The position numbers and the translations under genes are program-made. A stretch of 46,548 nucleotides of DNA from Thermoguttaceae bacterium (GTDB lineage: Bacteria; Planctomycetota; Planctomycetia; Pirellulales; Thermoguttaceae): contig JANXBW010000032.1 of NCBI GenBank assembly GCA_025060325.1, positions 1 through 46,548 on the forward strand, written 5' to 3'. This document shows positions 46,149 to 46,548 of this stretch, in pieces; within the stretch, counting starts at the first letter, position 1, and every line of letters begins with the position of its first letter. Under the pieces are notes generated by a model. The model saw only the letters and a program-made list of their open reading frames with translations. It made no database searches and had not been told where the DNA came from.

Positions 46149-46548
46149 TGCGCAGACCTCCGGCCAAAGTGTTGATTGATGCCTCCCGGGAGATTTTCAC
46201 GATGTGCGCTCTATCCGCGGGTGCCGCACGGAACTCAGATGGCTCTAGGGCAGGACGTCGCCACCCTGATAGGGCTCTTGCGTTTTACGAGGTGGGGACG
46301 ACGGCCGAGTTCTTACGGGTGTTATTTTTCGGCTTGGGGGCATAAAGGCGGCACTTGCGTTGGGCGGCTCAAGCGACCCACCGCGTTCCTGATTAATCAG
46401 GTCGCAGTAGCGTACACAATCATGGCCGGGAGGTCGGTCCGCCTGGCCTCCGGAGGAACGCTAGTGGGCCCTTGGCCGCTTTCCGGGCGGCGTGCGACAA
46501 AGTTTGTAAAGCGGGGACACGACGCGGACAAGGGACCCTCCGAGGATC
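46149..46548. other. Intergenic region at window end
   Basis: This is the upstream region of the GH109-like gene. It contains a 14-bp perfect palindrome (annotated separately) and no supported gene within the window. Confidence 0.4.
46388..46401. promoter_or_regulatory. Perfect palindrome, possible operator
   Basis: CCTGATTAATCAGG is identical to its reverse complement. It lies about 240 bp upstream of the GH109-like start, in a region with no gene. Symmetric sites of this size often bind dimeric regulators, but no regulator gene is nearby and the match may be chance. Confidence 0.25.

Noticed and set aside
1-46548. CRISPR array, prophage or intact mobile element
   Set aside because: No regularly spaced repeats, integrase, phage structural gene or complete transposase with inverted repeats was found; only decayed IS630 fragments are present.

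Overview
The window reads as chromosomal DNA of a planctomycete (phylum Planctomycetota, possibly a thermophilic Thermogutta-like lineage; the lineage is inferred). The signs are widely spaced genes in short operons, Tat-exported sugar isomerase and Gfo/Idh/MocA proteins, ThuA-like and GH42-like secreted proteins, HEAT and TPR envelope proteins, and secreted TlpA-type thioredoxins. My CDS lengths sum to about 32.3 kb of 46.5 kb (about 69% coding), which is low for a bacterium. No phage, CRISPR array or intact insertion sequence was seen.

Left part (1-17.7 kb): an unrecognised membrane protein (minus); ilvN and ilvC for branched-chain amino acid synthesis, separated by 753 bp with a structured leader candidate; a HEAT-repeat lipoprotein; protoporphyrinogen oxidase; a phosphoglucosamine mutase-type enzyme convergent with a SurA-like peptidyl-prolyl isomerase; a lipA-mfd pair (minus); and smpB, divergent from lipA.

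Middle part (18.7-36.6 kb): an ABC ATPase and FtsX-like permease overlapping by ATGA, followed by a DUF3299-like CxxC membrane protein, together resembling a metal (zinc) ABC system. Then a sugar isomerase-like protein, a ThuA-like protein and a YggS-type PLP protein (minus); a GNAT-fold protein, a small cupin and a GH42-like secreted glycosidase (plus); a secreted thioredoxin with three calcium-loop motifs (minus); an unknown protein followed by glucuronate isomerase (plus); and a second TlpA lipoprotein (minus) that ends in a clear Rho-independent terminator.

Right part (36.6-46.5 kb): a decayed IS630-family transposase, a TPR protein with a long proline-rich linker, tRNA-Arg(CCG), NAD(P)H-hydrate dehydratase, LarB (nickel-pincer cofactor synthesis), a DUF2784 membrane protein and a GH109-like Tat-exported oxidoreductase/glycosidase.

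The genes suggest a heterotroph using uronic acids and amino sugars, with much of its investment in the cell envelope. The points most worth following up are the His-rich metal ABC cassette, the atypical cofactor loop of ketol-acid reductoisomerase, the structured ilvC leader, the calcium-loop thioredoxin and the two IS630 remnants. All functional assignments come from reading motifs by eye; no database search was run.
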